The translations under genes were made by a program, and so were the position numbers. A stretch of 64,000 bases of DNA, from the NCBI GenBank assembly GCA_037176905.1, contig JBBBWG010020556.1:9416-73415 (forward strand), given 5' to 3'. The first letter of the stretch is position 1. The number at the start of each line of letters is the position of its first letter. The notes beneath the pieces were generated by a model that saw only the letters and a program-made list of their open reading frames with translations, did not search any database and had not been told where the DNA came from. This DNA is from Azolla pinnata (Eukaryota > Streptophyta > Polypodiopsida > Salviniales > Salviniaceae). This document shows positions 34,643-45,346 of this stretch, piece after piece.

Positions 34643-36694
34643 TTACTTCTTCACAGCATCATGCATGTACGCGGGTTGACATTCCAGTGCATTGCCATCA
34701 GGATCACGTGTGAATATGACTGGCCTTCCAGACTTGCTCATGGTATACGGTATCCCTGCTCCCAGTTAAAGAAATAAACAATTATACAAAGATAAATGAG
34801 CAGAAAAAATGTGTGAGCTCCTTCACTCACATCAGTTACCTGCATTTTCCAAAACTGCTTTCAATCTCATAGGATTTTTTATTGATACACAAATATGTCT
34901 ATCTTCTCCTCCATGAGCTGGTCGGCCAGTAATAGGATCTGGGTTTGGAAGCTCCATCAAATGAATCATTTGGTCACCAACCCATAACCAAGCACCTCGA
35001 TAACGTAGCCTGTCATTTGGCCTTGCATTGCATGTGTCCAAACCTAATTCATCAATGACAGGTGGAGTTTCAACAAGTCCTTTCTAGTAAATGTTTTGCA
35101 GAAAACATTCATTTGAATACCAAGTAAGCCACAATAGAACTCCAATGACCGCTCCAAATTTTCACACAGTATTCCCACATGATGGATGCCTACGAACCCA
35201 ATGTCTGCAAGAAACAATGCCTGCATTCTTATAGTCCATCCATCACAAAGTGGTGAGCTATTGAGCATGAAGATTTCTGACTTACCCTCATCATCAGACT
35301 CGGTGCTTGATGCATTATCAAAGTGAGTGGTTGCACTTGGTTGTGCTGTGCATATAATCTGTCTGACAATAGACTCGTTGCACCTCAGACTTTTTCCATT
35401 TACGAGAAACCCAGAAAATGGCTTTGTCTACAAACCAAGAGATTTATCTCAATTTTTAATACACAGGAAACATTGTCCATCAATGGAAATAACGTTTCTT
35501 ATAATATAGGAATCTAAGATATTGCAGAATCTGGTATATGATATAATTGAATACGTTTTCTATAGAGGTAAAAAATAGATTCGGCATCCTTCAACTTTCA
35601 ACCATTTTGTCTGTAATATAATTCTTACAGCATCTAGCTTGTGAGCTACTTTTCTTCTGAATACACATGCCGACACAAATTCAACCTTCACACTAACAAG
35701 AAGTGGAGAGGGGAGAAAAAGGCCAAGAGCTCTAGTAACTTGGAATTCATCCTTGCAGACAAAAAGCCAACTCACATTCCAATTTATGAACACACACACA
35801 CACGCACACACACTCTACATACACACACACAACTATTGACATCCTTCTCAACATCTTTCCCAAAAGACTGGTGTTACACCATTGCACTTCGTTCCCAAGA
35901 TGGCCTATGAGAATGATCCAAAAGAAACAAGGTACACATACATTTACAAGCCCCATAAGGCTGAGGAGTTCAGGCAGGGCGAGCTCTTCGAATAGGTAGA
36001 GCTGAATGATTTTGCAAGCCATGTGAAGGAGCAATTTTTGCAAGTGTGCAACGTCGGAGCCGCATCATAGAGAATGATGACACTCTTGCTGCAGACCTTG
36101 GCGCCATATAACAGACGACGGGAGAAAGATGACCAGAAAGACCTTGGATGGAAGCATGCAGGAGCTTCATGAGTACGGGGAATCAGCCCTTGATCATCAG
36201 CAAACACATCCATGGACAACTTATCAAGTAGTGGGAGTAGGGAAATGATGACAATGGAGACATCAAGCACCAGATCACGGGGATCATTGCTCAACATGTC
36301 AGAACTACCCAAGAAAACACACCAGGTGAACTTTCATATCCTCATCATTGCTTGACAAAAGTCTGGACCGGCCAAGGTGCACACACACACACACACACAG
36401 TGAACTTCATCATCCTGTCCTCACTCATGGAGATCATTGCTCAACATTCCCAAACCACCCAAGGATCTGGTGAGCTTCATCGTGATCGTATCCTCACTCA
36501 TGGGGATCATTCCCCGACATGTCTGAACCTAGTGAGCTGCGTCGTTATCATTACTAACGTTGATCAACCAACACTCGACATCTCTGACCTGCACAAGGGC
36601 ATGAATCCAACTGAACTTCTTCACCATATCCCAGCTCATGGGGACAGGTTCAAACTGCCCACGGACACAGACACACAATCACACATGGTCATGC

Positions 36695-36732
<38 letters not shown>

Positions 36733-36858
36733 ATCCTCGCTTATGTGGATCATTGGTGGACATTTTCTGGACAACCCAAGAGCCACACGATCAGCGAGCT
36801 GCATCACAATCCTCACTCATGTGCCTCGCTACTCCACACTCATGTGCCTCGCTACTCG

Positions 36859-36907
<49 letters not shown>

Positions 36908-36993
36908 GAAGTTACCTGAAGCTGTAGATTTGCAGTGACGCTGAAGCGGGGCGGAGGATGCAGCGTTGTAGAGGTAGACAACAGAAGGGCCAT
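34643..36993 (-). CDS. Plastid glyoxalase/VOC-fold protein (lactoylglutathione lyase family)
   Basis: Exons 36993-36916, 35427-35286, 35204-35121, 35043-34840 and 34755-34643; all GT-AG and in phase, 206 aa. The first exon (MALLLSTSTTLHPPPRFSV) is Ser/Thr-rich and lacks acidic residues, as in a plastid transit peptide; the second is a linker. The vicinal-oxygen-chelate domain follows: GIHHVGILCENLERSLEFY, ARPNDRLRYRGAWLWVG, MIHLMELPNPDPITGRPAHG, GEDRHICVSI, and SKSGRPVIFTRDPDGNALEC near the end. It matches the plant family of Arabidopsis At5g57040. Candidate metal ligands are the His of HHVG, the Glu/His region of HLMELPN, the His of GEDRHI and the Glu of NALEC. True glyoxalase I activity is not shown. 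The intron 35044-35120 is only 77 bp. Exon 1 was identified because it joins exon 2 in phase and has a close copy at 27664-27738. Confidence 0.9.
36230..36870 (+). repeat. Degenerate minisatellite in glyoxalase intron 1
   Basis: About six degenerate units of 75-110 bp contain TCCTCACTCATGGGGATCAT, TTGCTCAACAT or CCGACATGTCTGAACC, and GTGAGCTTCATC. They are interrupted by (CA)n at 36380-36400 and (CAT)n at 36697-36732. A (CT)n run follows at 36865-36902, next to the exon 1 donor. The same unit occurs inverted at 28260-28545. Confidence 0.75.
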
Positions 36994-37309
36994 GGCCGTG
37001 AAGGACTGTCGAAAGGGATGCAAGAGAAGGATGAAGGAGAAGGAAGAAGAAGAAGAAGAAGAAGAAGAAGAAGAAGAAGAAGATATGTATGTGGATGGAT
37101 GCGATGGATGCGACGGATGCGATGGATGCGATGGATGGCCCCTCTTGGGTCTTGTCCGGACAGGTGTGAACACGACCGCGGTCAAGGCGACCGCGCTTTG
37201 TCCGGACAGGTGTGAACGCAACGACCTCTCAGTCAAGAAGAGCATCAGTCAAGAAGGTCTCATGGCGGGGCTAGGGTTTGCAGGGAAACAACAGAAGGTT
37301 CAAGCTTTG
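36994..37309. other. Intergenic, glyoxalase promoter side; GAA and GATGGATGC runs
   Basis: Contains (GAA)n at about 37037-37082, TTC in the sense of the glyoxalase gene, and a GATGGATGC array at about 37093-37135. A 19-bp direct repeat (TGTCCGGACAGGTGTGAAC) occurs at about 37152 and about 37198. Confidence 0.7.
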
Positions 37310-37762
37310 ATCAGGTTTAGGGTTAGGGCTAGGTCCATGTCTCAGGTTTAGGATTAGGGCTAAGTTTCGGTTTAGGTCTGGGTCTCAGGTTTAGGGTTAA
37401 GGCTAGGCTCTCCGGCGTAAGGGTTAGGGCTAAGTTTAGGTTTAGGTCTGGGTCTCAAGTGTCAGGTTTAGGGCTAGGTGAAGGTGCTTTTAGGGTTTCG
37501 GAATAGGTTTAGGTTTAGGTTTAGGGCTAGGTGAAGGTGTTTTTAGGGTTTCGGAATAGGTTTAGGTTTAGGTTTAGGGCTAGGTGAAGGTGTTTTTAGG
37601 GTTTCGGAATAGGTTTAGGTTTAGGTTTTGGGCTAGGTGAAGGTGTTTTTAGGGTTTCGGAATAGGTTTAGGTTTAGGGTTAGGTTTAGGTTTAGGCTGT
37701 GAGAGCTCGTCTGATTCCTGAAGGTTTCAGGTTGAGGTTTAGGTTTAGGTTTACGGCCATGG
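37310..37762 (+). repeat. Telomere-like GTTTAG/TTTAGGG array with 53-bp higher-order unit
   Basis: Degenerate plant-telomere-like motifs (GGTTTAGGGTTAGGG, GGTTTAGGTTTAGG) fill the stretch. A 53-bp unit beginning GGGCTAGGTGAAGGTG is repeated four times, starting at 37471, 37524, 37577 and 37630 with exact spacing and almost no divergence. It lies between the divergent glyoxalase and MBD genes. Confidence 0.9.
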
Positions 37763-38186
37763 CTCGGTCTTGTTCTTTTTGCTGTTTTGGGCCTGTGATC
37801 ATGCTTCTTCAGCTTCACGCAGATGGCCGCGGGCGCAGACCTTCTTGCTAACCCAGGTATGCATTCCATTTGTATGTATGAATCTTCCTCTTCCTCTTCT
37901 TCTTCTTCTTCTTGTGTTTTCTCTTCCGATTTCCCTGCTGCATTTAGTTGTTTGAAAGAGATCGCTTCGGTGCAATCTCTCTCTGATGGATTGGATTGGA
38001 TTGGATTGGATTGATCCGCTGCTAACGAGCTAAGGCGCATCTGCAAACAAATGCAGGGTTTTGAGAATCCAAACCGCGCGGGGGAGGGCAATTACATACA
38101 TATACAGACATGCATTCAGGGATGCATGCTTGCATTCCTATGCGGACCACAACGTGAAGAAGCACAGGGAACCAGAATCCGGAGGA

Positions 38187-39833
38187 ATGGCGAAGCGGAA
38201 ATGCGAAGAGGCGGGGGATATGGAGGATGCGGATGGCGAGGAGAGCCGATCGTTGAGGACAGTGAAGGCATTCTCTGTGCAATGCGCGGCTTGCTACAAG
38301 TGGCGGCTCATCCCATCGAAGGAGATCTACGAGGAGATCCGGCAGGTTGTGTCGGAGAATCCGTTCGTGTGTAGCCATGCGTGTGGCTGGAAGCCGCATG
38401 CAGCGTGCGATGATCCTTCCGATGTCTCCCACGACGTGAACTTCACTTGGGCGCTTGACAAACCCGATATCCCCCGAGCTCCTTCGGGTTGGGAGCGTTT
38501 GCTAGTCTTCCGAGGACAAGAATCAGCTAGATTCGCCGATGTGTAAGTCCCCCTCCTATCCGTAATCACATTCTTGCATTGCATCCATTTGCAACTAATT
38601 TCATCATGTACATTTGTTTCATTCGCATTGATGTGGTCGATTATTGCATTTGCATTCATGTGGTTGATTATTGCATCCGCATTTATGTGGTTGACTATTG
38701 CATTTAGGTGGTCGATTATCTGCATTCATGTCACGCTCATTTCCCAATCATTTCTTCATGCATATTCATCTGTCATGTTCATTTCGTACTTCTTTCGTTG
38801 AATATGCTCGTTTCTCACATTTGTTTCGTCGATTGCATTGGTTCATCATTGAATTCATTTATTTGTTAATCCTATGCTTTCATCTGTTCAGTACATCCAC
38901 CAGGAGATCCGTTTATTAGTTGATCATATTCATTTGTATGCTCGTCGCTTTGCATCTATCATGTTCCTTCGTTATTCATGTGATACACCCTTTCCTTACA
39001 ACATTAGATGCTCCCTGCATTCGCTCGTTGTGTAGCCTACTCACCATCACCTTCATTCATTTTTTCATCCTGCTCAATGGGTCATCACCTGAATTCGTTT
39101 CATGTATGCCATTATGCATTCATTCTGTTATTACGTTTTGTTCGTGCATCATATCCATATGAATTATACAGTATGGTGCATTCGTGCATTACCTTTGTTA
39201 GTCTGTTTATCCCGTTCATGCATCACATTCGTGAATTTTCATTCATTACCTTCATTAATAACCACAGTTCTTGCATTCTAGGCAGCATGTATGAGGGCCG
39301 ATTCATACTTGTGTTACTAGTATTTTATTTGCTAATGTAGCTTATTTAAATGGTCTATATGCATTCCATTTGTTCATTTCCATCTGTCAGTTATAGGTAG
39401 AATCAACGTATATTGTCTGGACAGATTGTTTGTTTGTGTTATTGCTGATCTTGCTTCGTGCCATGGTAATAAATGGAAGAAGTGCACTGCTTTCTGAGTT
39501 TATCTTATGATGTGAACAGATACTACAAGTCTCCGACTGGAAAGAGATTACGCTCCTTGCCAGAAGTCGAGCGGTATCTATATATACTGTTTGTTAATTC
39601 TTATTAGCCAAGTGTCTAGTAGTGAAATCATATTGCATTGTCTCTGAAAGATATCCCTTCATTGGAATTGTTTTTCCAGCTATCTAACAGAGCATCCAGA
39701 GTATGGTAAAGCAGGTATCACAAAGAACCGGTTCTCATTCCTTAGACCAACACCCTTGAACATGGATCGCAGCAAGAAGATTTCAACATGCAAAGAAGTG
39801 AAGAGTTTGATCTTGGGCAACAAGAGAGAGTAG
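38187..39833 (+). CDS. CW-type zinc-finger methyl-CpG-binding-domain protein (MBD2/MBD4-like)
   Basis: Exons 38187-38542, 39520-39573 and 39680-39833 (GT-AG, in phase); 187 aa, start MAKRKCEEAGD. The N-terminal CW domain, a histone-methyl-lysine reader fold, is visible as VQCAACYKWRLIP followed by NPFVCSH and AACDDP, giving the four Cys and the Trp. WALDKPDIPRAPSGWERLL links it to the MBD core (FADVYYKSPTGKRLRSLPEV, RYLTEHPEYG) and a short basic C-terminus (FSFLRPTPLN, NKRE*). This order and length match Arabidopsis MBD2/MBD4/MBD12. A nuclear chromatin role is expected from the family; methyl-CpG binding itself is not established for this plant class. Intron 1 (977 bp) contains GCATT-rich short repeats at about 38640-38730. 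A 5' UTR exon is likely, since an acceptor-like TGCAG lies at about 38056. Confidence 0.92.
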
Positions 39834-41044
39834 TGATAGTATCCATGTTAACCGCTTGCAGATATAACAACGTCCAAACTTGATTTTTTGATGTACTAGT
39901 TTCAACTATCGTGAGTAGACCACTTTGCATTATTTAAATGAATCATCCATTGTTCTCAACATCTCTTTCTAACCACAGGATTATTTCTCTTCTTTTTGGA
40001 AGATGTTCGCGAGGGTTTACAGAGATATACTTTTGCCTGTAAAAACTTTGGGGACGACTCTAAGTACATAAACAACCGCTTCTGATAATATAGGCAGTTT
40101 TTCATCAGACCTTCTTCTAACGCTTGACACATGCTGGGGAAAACAATCCATACTGGGAGAGCTTGCGACGAAGGTGTTCGTTCCCTTAATAAGCTGCAAA
40201 CATGGTGAAATTGAAGCTGGTATCAACTGAAAGTCTCTTCTCATCACAAATGTGGGCTACACAAGTTTTGGCGTTCTCATTTTGTAAACAATAAGGTCGA
40301 ACGGTTGACCTTTCGTTGTTGGGAAGCCTCAGTGTTCAAATTTAACGTCCTCATTTTTGAAAATAACAAGCGTTTTGGGTTGACCTCTGTTGTGGGCAAG
40401 CCCCGATGGTGATGCAGACCAGGATGAACACAGTTATGTACACGCAGTTCTAATTCATAGCTATGATTGGTCATGTGTTAATGTGTTCATTTTAGAGAAA
40501 GCTCAAAATCATGAAGCATATGACTGGTTGTGATGCTCGGAATGTACCGATTTTATTTGAGTATGTAGCATCCATTGCAATGTGTATGATGCAGGAATGA
40601 CCGAGAGATAGATGTGCATGTTGGATGCTCGATCAAGATCAAAGCGGGCTTGATTAATCTGTGCTCCATCTTGTGGTATTTTGTTGAAATAGAGATTCCT
40701 ATCCCTGGTTATCCTGCAGAATGCAAAGCTAACATTTTTGGTTCAATTCATATTCATGCTCGTTGAGGCATGATCTTGCTCCTTTTCCATTTCCTTTGTT
40801 AAACAATGCAGTAGCCATTTGGAATCTGTTGAATTTGTTGTCTAACAATCTCTACTTATAACATCGATAAAATGATCGAATCTGATCTAAATAGTAGGGT
40901 GTTTTTTTGGCTCCAGGATCAACTCAAAACAAGGAGTTAAAGCTCTTAAAGATCCCCCGAAAACAGGTGAAAAGAGTGGAGTGGGCCTGCATTAGGTCGA
41001 TCGAGCAGGAGCTGAATAGCATCTCAGGAATCACGCAAGGAAGA
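39834..41044. other. Intergenic
   Basis: Between the MBD stop codon and the telomere-like leader of PDV2. No gene, RNA or array was recognised; the short open frames on the minus strand have no recognisable content. Confidence 0.55.
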
Positions 41045-41566
41045 GGGCTTTTCTAGGGTTTGGTTTTAGGGTTAGGTTACCGGAAGAGGGTTTTTCTAGG
41101 GCTTGGTTTTAGGGTTAGGTCAGGGTTTGGTTTTAGGGTTTAGGTTTAGGTCAAGAACTCTGGAAATTTCAAACTCTGAGAAGCGAGCCAAATTTGGGGC
41201 CCTTCTCTGTCCCCGTCTCTGTTTCTGCGTCCCTGTCTGTGGCTTCTGGCTATGGAGCCTGAAGAAGATCTCTGTGGTTTTGGGCCTGAGCTTCTTTCTC
41301 ACCTCCATTGTTTCTTGGGTTCGTGTTTTAGGGTTTTGTTCTAGGGCTCGTTTAGGGTTTAGGGTCAAGAACTCCCAAATCTAAGAAGAAGCGAGGCAAA
41401 GCTTCTGGCTATGGAGCCTGAAGCAGATCTCTGTGGGTTTGGCCCGAGCTTCTCACCTCCATTGTTTCTAGGGTTCGTTTAGGGTTCGTGTTTTAGGGTT
41501 TTGTTTTAGGGTTTACGGCCAAGAACTCTCAAATCGGAGAAGCAGCGACGCCAAGCTCTTCTGGCT
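41045..41566 (+). repeat. Triplicated PDV2 leader with telomere-like motifs and two short upstream frames
   Basis: A unit of about 157 bp is present three times: telomere-like GGGTTTAGG, then AAGAACTC, a purine-rich GAAGC segment, and GGCTATGGAGCCTGAAG. The third copy is the real PDV2 start. The matching ATGs are at 41252, 41411 and 41567. The first two open frames of 31 codons (41252-41344) and 24 codons (41411-41482, both including the stop) that begin MEPE. They leave the PDV2 frame after the fourth or fifth codon because one extra base follows. Confidence 0.85.
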
Positions 41567-43310
41567 ATGGAGCCTGAAGAGATCTCTGTGGTTTTGGCCC
41601 GAGCTTCTCTCCTCCATTCTCAGCTCTGCGAGGCGATCCTTTCCTTCCCGGATCCATCGCCCCCGCATTCGTCGCCCCCTCTTCCCTCCCTCGACCACGC
41701 CTCGGAGCTCCGCAGCCTCGTCTCCATCAGGGACGCGCTCCATTCCCTCCGGGAGCATCTCGATTCCCTGCAGGTATGTCTTTCCCCATCCCCGCTCTCC
41801 ATCTTCCTTGTCTTGTTTCCTTCCATGGATTTGATACTTCTCCCTCCGCCATAGTGGTATTCTCCTGCCTGTAAGCACAGCCTACGCCCTAAAGCTTGCG
41901 GGAAGAAATTTAGGGTTTTCCTTGCCATTCTTGAAGTATCTCGGTTTCCCTCGAGATCCTGTTGACGGAGAGGAACCCAAAATTCGGGTTTTCTCTAGTG
42001 TTTCTGAAGAGATTGAAGCAGAAAATTCCTGCAACGTTCTTATTTGATTCTTGCTTCTTTTCCTCTCTGTCGTCATGAGCGAGAGACAGCAAGCGTTCAA
42101 TCCTAACCTTGAACGTAGGCCTAACCCCAAACCCTAAGATCTGAACCTAATCCCTTCAATCCTATGTCTGGAGTTCTAGTTCTTCAACCCTGAAACCGAA
42201 GCCTTAAACCCTAGTTCCTAAGCCCTAAACCCTAAAGAGCCATGAGCCGTGAGACCTGAACCCTATGCTCCTTTTCTTTCTTTCTTGATGTTTGTGACAT
42301 TGCTCAGCTTTTACCATATCCATTCTAACATTCAACTTGCGGATTCTTCTTCTTCTTCTTCTTCTTCTCGTTATTGTCAGGCTCTGCATCTCCAACAGAG
42401 GGCGGAACGAGACTTTGGCCTTGCAGAGATTGAGGAAAGCAGAAGAATTTTCTTGAAATGTCTGAGGGAGCACAATGGAAGAGAGCTGGAAGTCATTCAA
42501 GAAGCTTTCACATTCGCTGGAGGAAAGTCATCAGAGGAGAAGAACAATGAAGATGGAGATGAAGATGAAGTTGGAAGCATGCCTCTTCATCATACCCTCA
42601 CCTCACATTCTCATCTGAAGGCTAATGGTGAAGGGAAGAGGCTTTATACAAAGGAAGGTTGGAGGTCATATGAAGTGGGCGGGGACATAGGTGAAGATGA
42701 AGACGGAGAAGATGATGAAGATGGAGAACGAGGAGACCAGGAAAAGGAAGGTCGAGGATATGATGAAGAAGAAGAGGATTTAGGTCTTCAATATCCATCT
42801 GAAATTAGCCGAGGATTTCCTGCAAATGCGTTACTTAGCATAACTAAGGACGTTTTCCTTAGAGTGAGGAAATCAGTTGGAGGTTCAATTACTTTGATGA
42901 GGATGGCATCCATGGCTTTGGAGTTTGCGAAGAAATCCATGGGTTTCTTTGGGAAAATTACTCAGAAAGCCAATGAAAATGCTAGAGTTCCATGCTCGAA
43001 AGGTATATTGGTTGTGGTAGCCACCATTGTGCTTCTTTCATTAACTAGCTCTGAGGATGGGAAGAGGAAGAAGAGCTTAGTGTCTAGACATATCCATCGG
43101 GCTAGACAATCTCGCCGTTTCAACCATATTGCTTCGTCGGCTGCTTCTTCTTCTTCTTCTTCTTTGAGGGATGAAAGGTTGAGAAGATTTAAAGATGAAT
43201 ACGATGAAGAAGAAGATTGTGTTCTACGGAACTGTTTTGTTCGGGAGCGTGTTGAGCTTCCATTCTTCAAAGCATCACATATACCAGATGTTCTCCATGG
43301 TCGTGGTTGA
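41567..43310 (+). CDS. PDV2: Plastid division protein PDV2
   Basis: Exons 41567-41773 and 42381-43310 (GT-AG, phase 0); 378 aa. PDV proteins are anchored in the outer plastid envelope, recruit the dynamin ARC5/DRP5B to the division site and bind ARC6 or PARC6 across the envelope. Visible features: N-terminus MEPEEISVVLARASLL; a coiled coil running across the junction (LREHLDSLQ|ALHLQQRAERDFGLAEIE, then FLKCLREHNGRELEVIQEAF and TFAGG, matching PDV2 FEVLRETTTFAGE); a long acidic spacer (about residues 170-215); one membrane segment (GILVVVATIVLLSL, near residue 290); and the conserved C-terminus (CFVRERVELPF ... GRG). Arabidopsis PDV2 is 307 aa; the excess is mostly the acidic spacer and poly-Ser. 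The leader is triplicated, and intron 1 carries CCCTAAA motifs. Confidence 0.88.
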
Positions 43311-45346
43311 GCATTGTTGACTGAGATTACGTGCCGAAGAAATGCAGTTTCTCATAGGCATGGTGAAAACATACCTTCTTTCAACTTGGGCTTGAAAAGG
43401 ATCAAAATTGTTTTGTGCACAGCTGGAATTGAGTCACGCTACGATTTGCTGAAGCAAAAAGTGGAGCTTTACACGAAGATGTAATCTTTGATTCGATGTA
43501 ATTGAAGCTGAATGTGATGTTAATTCGACTAAGATTGTTTGGAATGTAATGTGACGTCAATTCAAATGCAATCAATGTTGAAGATTTGGATATGATCTGA
43601 TTTGGGGTTGATAAGACGAGCAAAAAAGATCACGGTTTTGGACCTTATTTGTATTAGGCATGGTAAGATGCTGCTGAGATGCTTAGCCAAGCTCTAGCAT
43701 TCTTCAATCAGGTTAAGGAATGGAGGAATGCACGTGGAAAAGCTTTGTATTCATGTTCTTGGCATGTCGTCGAAAACCTTCGAGCATTTACTTTGAAAGA
43801 AGAGCCTGAGTATATACAAAAATCACTGTTATGCATCTGTAATATGATCACTATAATGTCGTATGGAGATTGGAAACTCTGATTGAATGCTCGAACAGAG
43901 TAAACTGAGAAGCGTGTGATTCCCAATTTTCATTTTCATATGCATTTGGAACAAGAATACTGTCAATTTGTTATTGGATGATATTGATAATGCAGTCGAG
44001 TCCATATCTTCTTTTCACGAAAAAAAGCTTAGACATGTTCAAAGCAAAGCTAACCTGATCATGCCAAACCAGTCATGCATACTAAGCATATCATATTTCT
44101 GGTGTGGCCTGAATGCAACTACCAACTGTAGATCATGTGATATAAAGCATTAGATCCCAATATGCATACACTGATTGAAGACGCTTGATCAGAACTCTAC
44201 AGCACTAAATGGATTACGGGTATCAATACCCCTTCGATGATTAATATCTTGCTTGACTTCCTGTCCCAATAGAACTTCAACTGCGCAATATTGTCATTCT
44301 AGTTTCTTTTAGACTGGGGTTTTCCTGTTAGGGGCGAATCGCATGTAGACATGCCAAAAAAAGCTTGTCACCTTCTTATGTAGCTTTAGGAGGTTCATGT
44401 TGAACAGCAGCACTAGTTAGTTTCACGGGTCCATGTGGATAGTGAATCTTAATTATCACCCATCATACAGTAACACATCTAGAAGGTGGTCTGAGGAATC
44501 CCTACTTTGGTAAGAATCATAATTTGGTTGAGTGTAGATTGCAAAAGCTTGATCAATATCATGAGCATTTGTTGCTGCTGTTTATCTGATGAGACCTATT
44601 TGGAGGCATAAATAAATATGGTAAGATACATCAGCAAATTTCTTCAAATACACACACACACACACACACACACATGCATATGGTAAAATATTTTGCAGCT
44701 TACAGAAAAAGAATCATCAGGTCCCTTCCTACGAAAATTTGGTTGCTTTAACAATGGGTTTGGCAAAACTCTCTAGTTTTAGGTTTGGATCATCTCTTTT
44801 GAAGCAAGCCTTATTTCTTATACACAAAAAAAGCAGTCGCCAATAGTGACATAATTAAGATGGACCATTTATAGGTGGGAAATCTTGTTAGCTCCTGCTA
44901 ATTTGCTAATCAAGCCCAATAGTGGATTTAGTGATTTGGAAAAAAGGAAAATTCTGAGAAGAGCATCCAGACATAGCATTAGGAAACATCACCTTCATAG
45001 CATCATGTTGCACCGATCATACGCATGACTTATTCAAGTTCAGGTTACAGCGCAAATGCTTCGCTCAACTTGAGCCGATCAATGTAAACCTAGTTATATT
45101 TTGAGACCGCATCTTAACAAAAAGTACAAATATACACATGTAACTGCTTGTTATATGCATATTTGCTCTTAAAGATTCATATGCAAAAAATGGGTAAACA
45201 TACAACGCATAGATGTGTCGGGTGTAATATATCTGAGAGAGAGAGAGAGAGAGAGAGTCCATTTTGTGTCCTCAACAGTCAAAAGGAAGGCTTCAGTAAT
45301 CACCTACAAAACTATAGTTAAAGTCGATCATGTAAAAAAGGAGTCA
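43311..45346. other. Intergenic
   Basis: About 2 kb of AT-rich DNA with a (CA)n run at 44649-44673 and GAGAGA at 45235-45256. I see no supportable gene. Confidence 0.5.

Noticed and set aside
35944-36312. 122-residue minus-strand frame
   Set aside because: Lies inside glyoxalase intron 1, with no recognisable family and partial overlap with the minisatellite.
37310-37762. True chromosome end or telomere insertion
   Set aside because: The motifs are a mixture of 6- and 7-mers with other sequence, and genes continue on both sides.
41103-41384. 93-residue frame upstream of PDV2
   Set aside because: Arises from the triplicated leader; part of it merely repeats PDV2 exon 1 words (ISVVLG) in a copied segment.
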